64,000 nt of DNA. Origin: Schistocerca nitens. Taxonomy: Eukaryota; Arthropoda; Insecta; Orthoptera; Acrididae. How positions within the stretch are numbered: position 1 is the stretch's first letter; each line of letters begins with the position of its first letter. Shown piece after piece: positions 34,547-45,039 of the stretch. The notes under the pieces are model-generated. The model searched no databases, had not been told where the DNA came from, and saw only the letters and a list, made by a program, of their open reading frames with translations. The DNA is taken from the NCBI RefSeq assembly GCF_023898315.1, contig NC_064621.1:537561383-537625382 (forward strand), written 5' to 3'. The position numbers and the translations under genes were made by a program.

Positions 34547-34702
34547 GATGTAAAATTTGAAATTTTCCCGGCGAATCGACTGTTCAAAAAGATATCGGGC
34601 TTGCAGCCTCTTTCGGCTCACTTAAAGATGGCTGGCTGTTGTCCAGCCGAAATATCGTGCAATTAAGTTTACGACGACCGGCTGCAAGCCAGAAATCCTT
34701 TG
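34547..34702. mobile_element. 156-bp inserted repeat with 16-bp target duplication
   Basis: Flanked by a perfect AACAATGGTGTAGTGC (34531-34546 and 34703-34718). The insert holds CTTGCAGCC near its left and GGCTGCAAG near its right, plus an internal hairpin GGCTGG...CCAGCC followed by GAAATATCG. The long duplication points to LINE-type retroposition. It sits inside the pogo relic. Confidence 0.7.
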
Positions 34703-35241
34703 AACAATGGTGTAGTGCTTCTATCATTTCGTCGCCACTGATCTCACAGATTACGGCCCTCTCATGTAAGCGTTTACCGCCCTTTCAAGAAGACATGGTG
34801 CTGGAGAATCGTTGCCCCGTTGAAAGCAAAGCCAGAAAAGACACTAATGACTTATGATTTGTCTTCCATTAATAACAAAGAACTTGTCACAATTTTCACA
34901 CCAGCAAACATCAGTTCAGGATTCTCAGCGACAGACAAATTCCCATTTGACCGTGACCAAGTCGAAGAACGTGATTTTTCTGCGTCTTCTGCGGCTGACA
35001 GGCCTGTTCCGGAAGAAAAACTTTCAGGTCCTCTGGCTAACTCCGAGAACATGACGAATGCTGTTAATGTTGTTCAAGGAACTTCCCTTAGCACATTCGA
35101 CTTTCCCTAAAGCTGTACCAAAGAAAGAGACTACTGTGAAAGAAAGAAGTGCGCTATCTTAACAGCCACAGCTAAAGAACTAGCTCTGGAACAGATGAGG
35201 ACAGAAATCACAAGAAGGTGCAACTGCATGGAAAAGGATAG

Positions 35242-35538
35242 ATGGAAGCAACAACTAGCAGAAAAATGAATCTGCAAATGCATCCATGTGAAGAAGAAAA
35301 TGAAGAACAAGAACAAGAAAATTATTGTTTGGTCTGTGGGTACGGCTATATAAAAGGAGTGGAATGGGTACAGCTCGCTAAATACAAATTATGGTCTCAC
35401 TGGTCATGTGAGAATAATGACCCATTCTACCTTTGTGCTGACTGTCGACACAAAGAAAATATTTCTGACATGCCAGGCATTTCAAACTCTTTTCAGAGAA
35501 ATTTTGGTATGTTGCAGCGTGCCCCGTTATTGGTATAA
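35242..35538 (+). pseudogene. Cys/His-rich C-terminal finger of the pogo-like relic
   Basis: A 98-codon open frame. After an acidic stretch it shows YCLVCGYGYIKGVEWVQLAK and then LWSHWSCENNDPFYLCADCR, giving a C-x2-C ... H-x2-C ... C-x2-C arrangement like the PHD-type finger found at the end of some insect pogo/jerky-derived transposases. Upstream coding has stops, so it is unlikely to be translated as part of a transposase. Confidence 0.5.
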
Positions 35539-35540
35539 AT

Positions 35541-36585
35541 TGAAACACGTCGCCACCTCTCTATTTCGTTGTAGCCGTTCTAATGTTTGAACAGGATATT
35601 TTTATCTGTGATTTAGGCGTGTAAAAGGGTGTAATTTATCAATATAATTTTAAAATTTAACAAATTAGAAGTAAAATATTTAAAACTCTTATCGTTGCAA
35701 CGTGCTCCGCCCTTACCTAGTGAGAATGAACACATATCGTTACATATCTTACGACAAAACTACTCGTTAGGCCACTGGTAGTTTGACAGCAGCAAATTAC
35801 GAAACAGTCGAAATGCTAACTACAATCCTAGCTGATCTGACCCTTAACAGGAGTTTTGGCCAGCGAAATCATCTTGACACATCCAGGAAGCGTGTCACGG
35901 GCTGTATATTGGGCACTCCAAGCGTCAGACTTGTGCCACCCTACTTTTATCTTAATATTCGAACATAAACGTTCTGAACAACTTGTTTAGTGCTCCATCT
36001 AGAAGATAAACAACGCCCTAAACGCAGGACCGTGGACGTGCTCGGATCTTTAGGCCTGGCAGTGTTCCATGACCGTCTCCAGCCCAGAAGCGTCCGGTAA
36101 GTGCCTCGTAAATCGTGGGCCCCACTAAAGAACGCCATGCGCCGGGCTCGCTACCTGCCACCGACCGCTCTGTGCCGCCAGGCCTTCTTTCAGACATCAA
36201 AATGATGCCAAGTAAATAAATACCCCTCTAGCTCACATATTACTTACCTAATGTCTTGCTGAACATTCCTTTCGCCCACACTCGAAGCTCCCGCGGCGCT
36301 ACACGAAATCAGTCGCGAGTGCGGCCGGAATCCAGGCTCTGTCAGTGATAAGCGAGAGAAAAATTTCGCAGCCTATTACTCCACAGTTTTATTCGGAAAC
36401 GTTTACTGCCTGATCTGGAATAATGGTCTGCGCTGTTGCACTATTAAATCAGTCAAAGTAAGAGTCATCAGTCTGTCTTTGACCAACGAGAATCGTTGTA
36501 GCTGTCACTACTTCAGTGGTACAGGGTGACAATCATTGAACTGTATGAAATAAAATCATCGCAACTACTGAGCGGTTTGCGTTAG
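35541..36585. other. Unassigned DNA
   Basis: About 1 kb. Frames are short and nothing was recognised. Confidence 0.4.
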
Positions 36586-36589
36586 GATG

Positions 36590-37262
36590 TTCAAACTGCA
36601 CGGTTGGCGGCGGAGCATGATGGGAAATAGTATGCGAATGCGCGTTTGGTTTAGGGACGAAGCCTAATCTTATTTGGGTGGGTTCGCCAATAAGCAAAGT
36701 TGAGGCATTTGAGGGACTGAGAATCCGCATCCCACGATCGACAAGTCTCTTCACCCTTAACGGGTGAGTGTGTGGTCCGTGTGGTGTGCAATGTCCAGTT
36801 ACGGAATAATCGGTACGATATTTCTTGATAGCATCGTAACTACGGAACGGTAGGTGAAGGTTCTGGAAGACGATTTCATCCCCGTTGTCCAAAGTGACCC
36901 TAATTCGACGTGCAAGACGAAGCTCGTCCTCGTCGAAGCAGGGGAGTGTTTGCTGTTCTGGAGGAGCACTTTGAGGACGGCATTCCGACTCTGAGGTTTC
37001 CAGAGACCTCTAGCATGGGCCTCGATTGGCCGCCGTATTCTCCTGATCTGAGCTCATGCTTTAGCTTGTGACGCTACATTAGAGACAAGGTGTACAGCAA
37101 AAACCCCAAAACGTTCGCTGAGTTGAAAACAGCCATTCAGGAGGTTATCGACAGCAAAGATGTTCCGACACTTCAGCGGGTCATGCAGAATTTCGCTATT
37201 AGTCTGCACCACATCAGTGCGTGCCAGTAACGGCAGGCATATCGAACACGTCATAACGTAAA
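36590..37262 (+). pseudogene. mariner-like transposase relic
   Basis: The plus-strand translation gives RVWFRDEA (first Asp), GTENPHPTIDKSLHP, SSYGIIGTIFLDSIVTTE, then VQDEARPRRSRGVFAVLEEH (second Asp) and LDWPPYSPDLSS. It ends with VYSKNPKTFAELKTAIQEVI and VMQNFAISLHH, the usual mariner C-terminus. The third catalytic Asp (normally SPDLSPCD) is lost, and stops and shifts interrupt. The minus-strand frame at 36533-36892 is a shadow. Confidence 0.75.
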
Positions 37263-37404
37263 TCCGAAAATCTTTAGTGACGTTTACGCGTTGAATTAAG
37301 TGTGCGCAATCCGTAGTTTGTAACTAATTAATGTTTTTTGCATACAGTTTAATAATTGTTAGCCTGTTACAATTAGAAGCCCTGTGAGCTTCTACTTACT
37401 ATCA

Positions 37405-37595
37405 AATGGTTCAAATGGCTCTGAGCACTACGGGACTTAACATCTGAGGTCATCAGTCCCCTACACCTTAGAACTAACTAACCTAAGGACATCACACACA
37501 TTCATGTCCGAGGCAGGATTCGAACCTGCGACCGTAGCGGTCGCGCGGTTCCAGACTGAAGCGCCTAGAACCGCTCGGCCACCCTGGCCGGCAGC
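37405..37595 (-). mobile_element. Type I SINE
   Basis: Minus-strand full unit. It runs from AATGGTTCAAATGGCTCTGA to GGCCACCCTGGCCGGC, with B-box complement GGATTCGAACC. TACTATCA flanks both sides. Confidence 0.9.
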
Positions 37596-37603
37596 TACTA
37601 TCA

Positions 37604-37999
37604 GTGAGGTTCCTATTTTTGACATGTGAAATAGAAAATGTACGCCAATAACATTTCATTCACCGCCTACCGCCTTAACCTAGCTCCTTCGGCTGATAAT
37701 CTTCACAAAGATAAAACTGCGAGACAAACCTCCGCGTTCTGGCCCGTGCCAGTGCCGTCATAGGATGCGGCATGGAGGGGCGTGGGGTCAACACACCGCT
37801 CTCACCGCCGTTGTTATCTTTCTTATCCTTGGAACCGCTACTTTCCACTCAAGTAGGCACTTATCTGGCTTAACGAGACTAAGTCCACCACATTCTGATC
37901 CTCCCATCAATTCCTGGCACTACCGGGGATAGAAAACATGGCAGCCACGCACGCTGATCACTCAACTACGGAGGCAGGTAACAACAAAACAGGATAACA
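37604..37999. other. Unassigned spacer
   Basis: Nothing recognised between two SINEs. Confidence 0.4.
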
Positions 38000-38208
38000 A
38001 AAAAATGTTCTAATGCGTGCGAATTCCTGAGAGACCAAACTGGTGAGGTCATCAATCATTGGTCTCTAGACTCGCACACTACTTAAAGTAACTTATGCTA
38101 AGAACAACACACACACCCATGCCCGAGGGAGGACTCGAACCTGCGGAAGGAGGGGCAGCGCAGTCCGTGACATGTCGCCTCAAACCGCGCGGCCACTCCA
38201 CGCGGCAA
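38000..38208 (-). mobile_element. tRNA-derived SINE, type I variant
   Basis: Minus strand: a tRNA-like head with GCGGCCACTCCACGCGGC at the right and the B-box complement GGACTCGAACC in the middle. The tail differs from the common type (GAATTCCTGAGAGACCAAAC). AGGATAACA flanks both sides (37991-37999 and 38209-38217). A related plus-strand variant is at 55271-55489. Confidence 0.82.
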
Positions 38209-38217
38209 AGGATAACA

Positions 38218-38934
38218 GTGTCCAGTGAATGGGAAAATGTCATCCTCTCAGATCCGCACTGAAACAACGATAACTCAATGGCTTTAGCTAAAACTCGCTG
38301 AGGCTCGTTCACTTAGCACCGCCACGCAGCTACCTGCTTCGATCCAAACTAATTTGAGGTCTCTGCTTACTGAGAACATGGGAACTTGTGCAACGAAAAC
38401 AGTAGTTTAGAAAACCTGAAATTAGTGTACCAGAAATGCACGCCCATGTACGGTAAGGCACTTTCAGAATCTTTAAGTTTTCCGTGGGACAAGAAATAAT
38501 TCCGTTAATAATGAAAGATCACCAACTCCACATTTCAGAAATACACTGCGTGAAACATCATCTCCACCACAGAGGGCATACCCCATCAGGACTGTCGGCC
38601 GACTCCCAGTTTTCTCTAGCTCCAAACAGTTCAGTGAAGTTATGTCTAACATTTAGCAATTTGAGATGATGAACCTCATGAACAGCATCCATGCATTTCT
38701 ATTAACCACTTCCTGCTCCCAGTAACGGAAGATCTCTAAGAGGTGCTGCTTGCAGCCATGATCTTCGAAAGTTTGTTTCCACCAGGTAGTGAAAAACACC
38801 CGCGCTCGTGGGAAAATGTAGTGGTAAGAATATTTTTCTTCATCGCTACACCGCTGATCACGTAATATTAAGCCAATATGCACACACCGCAAAAGAATTA
38901 AAAGCTACTTTTTAAGACGCAGCGGTGTGTCTGC
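38218..38934. other. Unassigned DNA
   Basis: About 700 bp. A minus-strand 79-codon frame at 38653-38892 contains FFTTWWKQTFEDHGCKQHLL, which is protein-like in composition but matches nothing I recognise. Confidence 0.35.
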
Positions 38935-39700
38935 AACCTTTCTCTGTGATGGTGCAAAAGCCTGGTGCCCTACGATGTCACCCTCGGGCTCGGAGTTGCT
39001 TCAAGCAGAAAGGTGTCGACACATACCAGAAAAAAGTGCAGAGGTCAGAAACGCGTGAGAGGTGTAAGATTGGTTAGTAATGTCACATTTGCACCCAATT
39101 TCACCTCAATTCTGCCCAACGCTGCCGTGGACGTGCCATACGAAGAGAAGATCGACACATCCTCATTATCTACATTTCACCCCTTCTCTACACGCCTCTG
39201 CGGTGATGGTCAGAATAGCGAGGGAAAGTGTTGAAATCTCGCGGTTTTCTTATGGGTGGCTGAGGAAAACACTTTAGACACACCGTTGAGTGGTATCGAC
39301 ACGGAAAAGCCTCAGGAGGTTGCGTGAACGAGTTCACCCCTTCCTGTGGGGAGTTCATTTACACACATTTAACGGTCGATCCGGCAAGTCGAAAAAGAGA
39401 GAGTGTTAAAGGGAGAAAGGCTGATATGTCCGTGGGTATCATAAACCCCTTCCCTCAAAAATATTTCTCTCCTTCACACCTCCCCAGTGTTACCACAGAT
39501 GACGCGTCACTGATCCCATTTGTACTAAGATTGCAGTACACGCCAGGTGCCTATTTGCTTCCACCGCACTGAGTGGAATGCATACGTTTTAACAAATGTT
39601 CACCAACCTGCAGTCTTCTAAAGTTGTCGTCCCCTGCGCAGGAAACACCACGTAGGTTGTGAATCTGTAATCTTGAGGCTGTAAGAAACTCTTAGCGAGG
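38935..39700 (+). repeat. Repeat family X, copy 2
   Basis: It begins with GTGATGGTGCAAAAGCCTGG. It continues through AAGGTGTCGACACAT, GAGAGGTGTAAGATTGGTTA and TCTTATGGGTGGCTGAGGAA to CACCCCTTCCTGTGGGG. These blocks occur in the same order in the minus-strand copy at 45040-45830 and in part in copy 1. The right boundary is approximate. No conserved coding frame. Confidence 0.58.
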
Positions 39701-39820
39701 AAATAATGCTTTAGAAATTACTAAATTACCGATCAGTTTGTTTATACGGGATGCCACCTGCTTTTTATTGGCAGAAAACGAGAACCTGCACAGTTACATT
39801 CCACTTTGGAGTCACAAATA

Positions 39821-41199
39821 CACTCCTGGAAATGGAAAAAAGAACACATTGACACCGGTGTGTCAGACCCACCATACTTGCTCCGGACACTGCGAGAGGG
39901 CTGTACAAGCAATGATCACACGCACGGCACAGCGGACACACCAGGAACCGCGGTGTTGGCCGTCGAATGGCGCTAGCTGCGCAGCATTTGTGCACCGCCG
40001 CCGTCAGTGTCAGCCAGTTTGCCGTGGCATACGGAGCTCCATCGCAGTCTTTAACACTGGTAGCATGCCGCGACAGCGTGGACGTGAACCGTATGTGCAG
40101 CTGACGGACTTTGAGCGAGGGCGTATAGTGGGCATGCGGGAGGCCGGGTGGACGTACCACCGAATTGCTCAACACGTGGGGCGTGAGGTGCACGTGCCCG
40201 TCGACCTGGGACCGGACCGCAGCGACGCACGGATGCACGCCAAGACCGTAGGATCCTAAGAAGTGCCGTAGGGGACCGCACCGCCACTTCCCAGCAAATT
40301 AGGGACACTGTTGCTCCTGGGGTATCGGCGAGGACCATTCGCAACCGTCTCCATGAAGCTGGGCTACGGTCCCGCACACCGTTAGGCCGTCTTCCGCTCA
40401 CGCCCCAACATCATGCAGCCCGCCTCCAGTGGTGTCGCGACAGGCGTGAATGGAGGGACGAATGGAGACGTGTCGTCTTCAGCGATGAGAGTCGCTTCTG
40501 CCTTGGTGCCAATGATGGTCGTATGCGTGTTTGGCGCCGTGCAGGTGAGCGCCACAATCAGGACTGCATACGACCGAGGCACACAGGGCCAACACCCGGC
40601 ATCATGTTGTGGGGAGCGATCTCCTACACTGGCCGTACACCACTGGTGATCGTCGAGGGGACACTGAATAGTGCACGGTACATCCAAACCGTCATCGAAC
40701 CCATCGTTCTACCATTCCTAGACCGGCAAGGGAACTTGCTGTTCCAACAGGACAATGCACGTCCGCATGTATCCCGTGCCACCCAACGTGCTCTAGAAGG
40801 TGTAAGTCAACTACCCTGGCCAGCAAGATCTCCGGATCTGTCCCCCATTGAGCATGTTTGGGACTGGATGAAGCGTGGTCTCACGCGGTCTGCACGTCCA
40901 GCACGAACGCTGGTCCAACTGAGGCGCCAGGTGGAAATGGCATGGCAAGCCGTTCCACAGGACTACATCCAGCATCTCTACGATCGTCTCCATGGGAGAA
41001 TAGCAGCCTGCATTGCTGCGAAAGGTGGATATACACTGTACTAGTGCCGACATTGTGCATGCTCTGTTGCCTGTGTCTATATGCCTGTGGTTCTGTCAGT
41101 GTGATCATGTGATGTATCTGACCCCAGGAATGTGTCAATAAAGTTTCCCCTTCCTGGGACAATGAATTCACGGTGTTCTTATTTGAATTTCCAGGAGTG
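39821..41199 (+). mobile_element. Tc1-like transposon, family A copy 3 (1,379 bp)
   Basis: Both inverted repeats are present, with TA at 39819-39820 and 41200-41201. It differs from copy 1 mainly by a 43-bp deletion near 40190 and small indels. Confidence 0.95.
40065..41044 (+). pseudogene. Family A transposase, copy 3, with 43-bp deletion
   Basis: The start at 40065 gives the normal N-terminus. After AQHVGREV a 43-bp deletion, bounded by the short repeat AGGT, shifts the frame and removes part of the second helix-turn-helix. From 40523 the correct frame resumes with the middle block, QQDNARPH and SPIEHVWDWMKR, and reaches the normal end GGYTLY. In-frame stops lie near 40257. Inactive. Confidence 0.9.
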
Positions 41200-41263
41200 T
41201 ATTTTCCATTCTTCATCAAAATAATTAACTGAGTATTTCTGTAACTACAATCACACTGTTCTC

Positions 41264-41443
41264 AACTAGATATTCGAAAATAAGTTCCAACTGATACCGC
41301 GGCAGGCAACATGTCTCTCCTCTGAGGCTTCCCAACCAGCTCTCACATTTACAAACTAGACATTGAAAATCAAGTCTTAACGGATATCACGGCGGACAAC
41401 ATGACCGTTCTCCGAGGCTGCCAATCGAGCTCTGATCTTACAG
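41264..41443. repeat. Two-copy tandem repeat, 90-bp period
   Basis: AACTAGATATTCGAAAATAA (41264) and AACTAGACATTGAAAATCAA (41354) start two units that continue in parallel through GGC[AG]GG/ACAACATG and CGAGGCT[GT]CC-type blocks to CATTTAC/GATCTTAC. Diverged, so an old duplication. Confidence 0.6.
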
Positions 41444-41495
41444 CCGAACCACTTCACCCGCCATGCAAGTTAGGCGCCATCCGAGAATCACCGAA

Positions 41496-41780
41496 GTGAA
41501 ACTTCCTGGCAGATTAAAACTGTGTGCCGGACCGAGACTCGAGGTCGGGACCTTTGCCATTCGCGGGCAAGTGCTCTACCAACTGAGCTACCCAAGCACG
41601 ACTCACGTCCCGTCCTTACAGCTTTACTGCTGTCAGTACCTCGTCTCCTACCTTCCAAACTGCACTTGCACGCGAAAGGCAAAGGTCCCGAGTTCGAGTC
41701 CTGGTCCGGCACACAGTTTTAATCTGCCAGGAAGTTTCATATCAGCGCACACTCCGCTGTAGAGTGAAAATCTCATTCTG
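41496..41780. mobile_element. SINE with tRNA-like sequence in both orientations
   Basis: Delimited by a perfect 11-bp duplication GAATCACCGAA (41485-41495 and 41781-41791). The left half carries a tRNA-like segment on the minus strand (41524-41600, with GTAGCTCAGTTGGTAGAGCA). The right half carries a T-arm region on the plus strand (GGTCCCGAGTTCGAGTCCTG). Both are bordered by the same tail, AGTTTTAATCTGCCAGGAAG, in opposite orientation. The result is an inverted dimer. Confidence 0.75.
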
Positions 41781-41914
41781 GAATCACCGAAAGGTTCGTC
41801 TGCCTTTTCGTTTTGCAACTCTTTATTATTCTGCTGGTTATCAATACTTGTGAAATAATGGAATGATTGCACGCTGCTGAGAGACGCTTCAAATACGACA
41901 TGTAAGTAAATACG

Positions 41915-41990
41915 GCGTTTGTCCGCCTGGGTAGCCGCGCGGTCTAACGCGGTGCTTCCCGAGCGGGAAGGCGTGCAGGTCCCCGCCACG
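41915..41990 (+). repeat. tRNA-like SINE head fragment
   Basis: Reads GGGTAGCCGCGCGGTCTAAC followed by TCCCGAGCGGGAAGGC and AGGTCCCCGCC, resembling the head of another tRNA-derived SINE subfamily. No complete unit or duplication was found. Confidence 0.45.
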
Positions 41991-42060
41991 TACGCGTACA
42001 CCACAATTACCCTACCATGCAATCATCTGGGGTCACACTCGTCTGTTATGAGACGGTCCC

Positions 42061-42260
42061 CAGGGGGGGGGGAGGGGGGAGGGGGGGAGAGGGGGGGCAG
42101 ACTTGGTCCACTGGGGGCAGAACCACACAATAAATCTGGGTTCAGCGTGGGGCGGCGGTGGGGTGGGTGGACTGCTGTGGCCTCTTGTGGGGTTGTGAAC
42201 CACTGAGGGCTACGGAGGGACGAAGCCTCTCCGTCGTTTCTAGGTCCCCGGTTCAATAAG
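42061..42260. repeat. G-rich low-complexity tract and adjoining repeat
   Basis: Long G runs interrupted by A lie at 42061-42098. The following stretch, to TCTAGGTCCCCGGTTCAATA at about 42259, is a repeat I recognise from locust sequence; it ends with a B-box-like GGTTCAA. Confidence 0.4.
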
Positions 42261-42549
42261 CAAACACAATACACAAAAACGCTGTTTAGTTTGTCTAATA
42301 TTAATAATAGAAGATTGTCATTTTGGCGCGGAATTACCGAATACAGCAGCCAATCGCGGTGAAGAACCACAATTTAGGCAGTCTACCTCACGATACCCGT
42401 ACCGAACAAACCACCTGTCATCAGTACCTCACACCACATTACGTCATCTGGCCACACGTGCCTTCTGCACTGCTCTAAGAAGAGCTTCTTGTACCTGAAT
42501 ATGATGGCTGCAAAGCTAGAAATATTACATCGAGAACGACCGCTTACAG

Positions 42550-43225
42550 AGCGATGTGTAACAGAACGGCGTTATTGACAACCTATGACACTGCTGACAC
42601 CCCCCGGCTGTTTCATCCCTTCTCTAAAGACACCGTGAGGTTTCCAGCCCGTACAAACGTGATCTGACCCCTTTGCAGTGTAGGACGACCGCAATTTTTG
42701 CTCTGAGAGACCAAAAATTGGTTCAAATGGCTGTAAGCACTATGGGACTTAACATCTGAGGTCCTCAATCCCCTAGACTGAGACTAACCTAAGGACATCA
42801 CACACATCCATGCCCGAGGCAAGATTAGAACCGGCGACTGTAGTAGCAGCGCGGTTCCGGATTGAAGCTCCTAGAACAGCTCGGCCACAGCGGCCAGATC
42901 TGAGAGACAAGATGGAACCACTAGGAAAGTGAAAACCGTTTCGAAAAAGTTTGCACTTAATCCGAAGCAGCAAATTGTGTATATGGTTGTCAGCCCTCCC
43001 GTTTAGCGCCTCGCTGTGGCGTAATGATGGAGGAATGCGCCTGGGACATGTGCATTAATAAACGGCAAAAGATCCGTCTAAGACCACCCAGTTCGACAAA
43101 ACGCTCGCTGCCACTCGCATAGCGTTGATAAGCACTTTAAAAACCACCTGTCCATATACAAACTTTGCCCGATACCTAGGTGTCTGCAGACAGGCAATCC
43201 CATGACATTCTACACTGCTGTTCTA
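42550..43225 (+). repeat. Repeat family X, copy 3
   Basis: Parallels copy 1 block by block: AGAACGGCGTTATTGAC, GACACTGCTGACACCCC, GATCTGACCCCTTTGCAGTG, GTTTAGCGCCTCGCTGTGGC, AAGATCCGTCTAAGACCACC and GGCAATCCC. A type I SINE with its own duplication splits it. Confidence 0.62.
42712..42898 (-). mobile_element. Type I SINE
   Basis: Minus-strand unit from GGTTCAAATGGCTGTAAGCA to GGCCACAGCGGCCA. TCTGAGAGAC is duplicated on both sides (42702-42711 and 42899-42908). The B-box is degraded (AGATTAGAACC). Confidence 0.88.
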
Positions 43226-43230
43226 GTGCC

Positions 43231-43912
43231 TGTCTGTGAGCATGTGGAATGCGATGAGTGTCCATGGGTTGCCTGCCCACAGGTCTCTTGCAAACGTTCA
43301 AGGGTTGTTTCTGTATAGGTATCTTTTTAATGAACTCCAAAAAGGTGCGTGGGTGGCACCGAGGATTTTGCGAAACTGCGGTGTTTTAGACGGACCCTTT
43401 GGCTTTTATTCAAGCATGTGTCTGAGCTGGCGTAAGCTGTTGGCAGCACACCGGTCGGCAAAGATGTAGTGCGAAGATCAATAGTAGGCTCTGGATCAAG
43501 CACACCTATCGAGAGAGGCCAAAGACACACCGACAGACACTAGGCCGCCAACGCCCTTTCGACCGCAAGTATTTAGATCGCCGCCTTTGACCGGAGGGTC
43601 TCAGTCGCTCAGTCACTCACTAGCTCAGTCAGTTTCACTGACACATTCTAGTTTGGCGTCTTTCATTGGCAGTGTGGACTTAGTCTACGACAGTACAGAG
43701 CGTGAGATTATAGCAAGATTACCAACATTGTCTGCAAGAGGGCTATTGATGAAGAGCCTGTACCACAAAAATCGACACTGTTAAAGTTACGTAGCAACTA
43801 TCTGTTCATGTAAATAAAGAACCGTGTTACGCCATGTGTGCATTTGTGTTGTAGATAGAGAATACTGGCTGATACTGGCCACCCATAACATTCTCCCCCT
43901 TGTTTCCTACTG
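43231..43912. other. Unassigned DNA
   Basis: Between repeat X and a LINE. A short tract of TCAGTC/ACTCA words lies near 43600. No gene recognised. Confidence 0.4.
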
Positions 43913-43914
43913 GA

Positions 43915-44912
43915 TCTTGAGTGTAATATTGAAACAGGAACAAATAATGTAGTTCATGAAATAATTTCGTGGCTTGTGGAAAATAATTTGATGCTAAATC
44001 ACAGTAAGACTCAGTTTTTACAGTTTCTAACTCACAATTCAACAAGAACAGATATTTTGATCAGACAGAATGGGCATATTATAAGAGAGACAGAACATTT
44101 CAAGTTCCTAGGCGTTCGGATAGATAGTAAGCTGTTGTGGAAAGCCCATGTCCAGGATCTTGTTCAGAAACTAAATGCTGCTTTATTTACCATAGAACAG
44201 TATCTGAAATAAGTGACACTTCAACACGAAAAGTAGTCTACTTCGCATATTTTCATACGCTTATGTCGTATGGTATTATTTTTTGAGGTAATTCTTCTGA
44301 TTCAAAGAGGGTATTTTTGGCTCAAAAAAGGGCTGTTCGAGCTATATGTGGTGTAAGTTCGAGAACCTCTTGTCGACCCCTATTCAATAGTCTGGGAATT
44401 CTGACATTGCCCTCACAGTATATATTTTCTTTAATGTCGTTTGTTGTTAGCAATATTAGCCTATTCCCAAGAGTTAGCAGCTTTCACTCAGTTAATACTA
44501 GGCAGAAATCAAATCTGCATGTGGAATGCACTTCCTTGAGTCTTGTGCAGAAAGGAGTGCAGTATTCTGCTGCAACCATTTTCAATAAGCTACCACAAGA
44601 ACTCAAAAACCTTAGCAGTAGCCCAAACTCTTTTAAGTCCAAACTGAAGAGTTTCCTCATGGCTCACTCCTTCTATTCCGTCGAGGAGCTCCTGGAAGAG
44701 CTAAAAAATTAAGCAAATTCCAGTGTTACATTGTTGATTTTCTTTATTTAAACTTACGACTTGTCACCTGAATATGTTTTTTTATATTTCATTTTATCTG
44801 TTTCTAATATCGTGTTATAATTTCATGTATTGACTCGTTCCATGACCATGGAGATTTCTCCTTAATTGGGTCCCACGGAACAATGAATAAATGAATAAAT
44901 AAATAAATAAAT
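43915..44912 (+). mobile_element. CR1/L2-like LINE, 5'-truncated, with (AAAT)n tail
   Basis: Coding is confined to the end of the reverse-transcriptase ORF. 43976-44212 reads HEI..WLVENNLMLNHSKTQF, then HFKFLGVRIDSKLLWKAHV. 44317-44712 continues KRAVRAICGVSSRTSCRPLF and, near its end, FNKLPQELKNLSS, FKSKLKSFLM. Both frames would belong to one protein, broken by a stop and shift at about 44212-44316. The 3' end is a GAATAAATGAATAAATAAAT repeat at about 44880-44912. Endonuclease and catalytic core are absent because of 5' truncation. Clade assignment is by general appearance. Confidence 0.72.
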
Positions 44913-45039
44913 CTGCAATGTCAATATCATACATGTCCATGATCACGCCAGAGCCGACCAGAAATAGGAGGATTGGGAGAGCACAAACATCCTCTGCTGC
45001 TTCGGATCTCAATCACACTTCGTTGAGTAATTTCTGAAC

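Larger units (their letters stand above)
33640..35540 (+). pseudogene. pogo-like (DDE_1) transposase relic
   Basis: The order of pieces is that of an insect pogo/jerky-type transposase. It has a degenerate N-terminal helix-turn-helix (MQSAVTLVLEYGEKDYYS region) and then SEITFVLTKKDARKMGYLC and KEIAGADWLSRFLDRN (33866-34078), the CENPB-type DNA-binding region. RDGPTGCISTATGSGLVVEQ and, at 34440-34535, LIRQTRPTTENTVPLLLENH come from the catalytic core; the second Asp of LLLDNH reads Glu. A C-terminal tail at 35242-35538 carries a Cys/His-rich finger. Multiple stops and a 156-bp insertion break it. Confidence 0.7.

Noticed and set aside
36533-36892. Minus-strand 119-codon ORF as a gene
   Set aside because: It is the shadow of the plus-strand mariner relic, whose motifs are clear.
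41264-41443. CRISPR-like or satellite array
   Set aside because: Only two diverged units and no spacers; an ordinary old tandem duplication in a eukaryotic genome.
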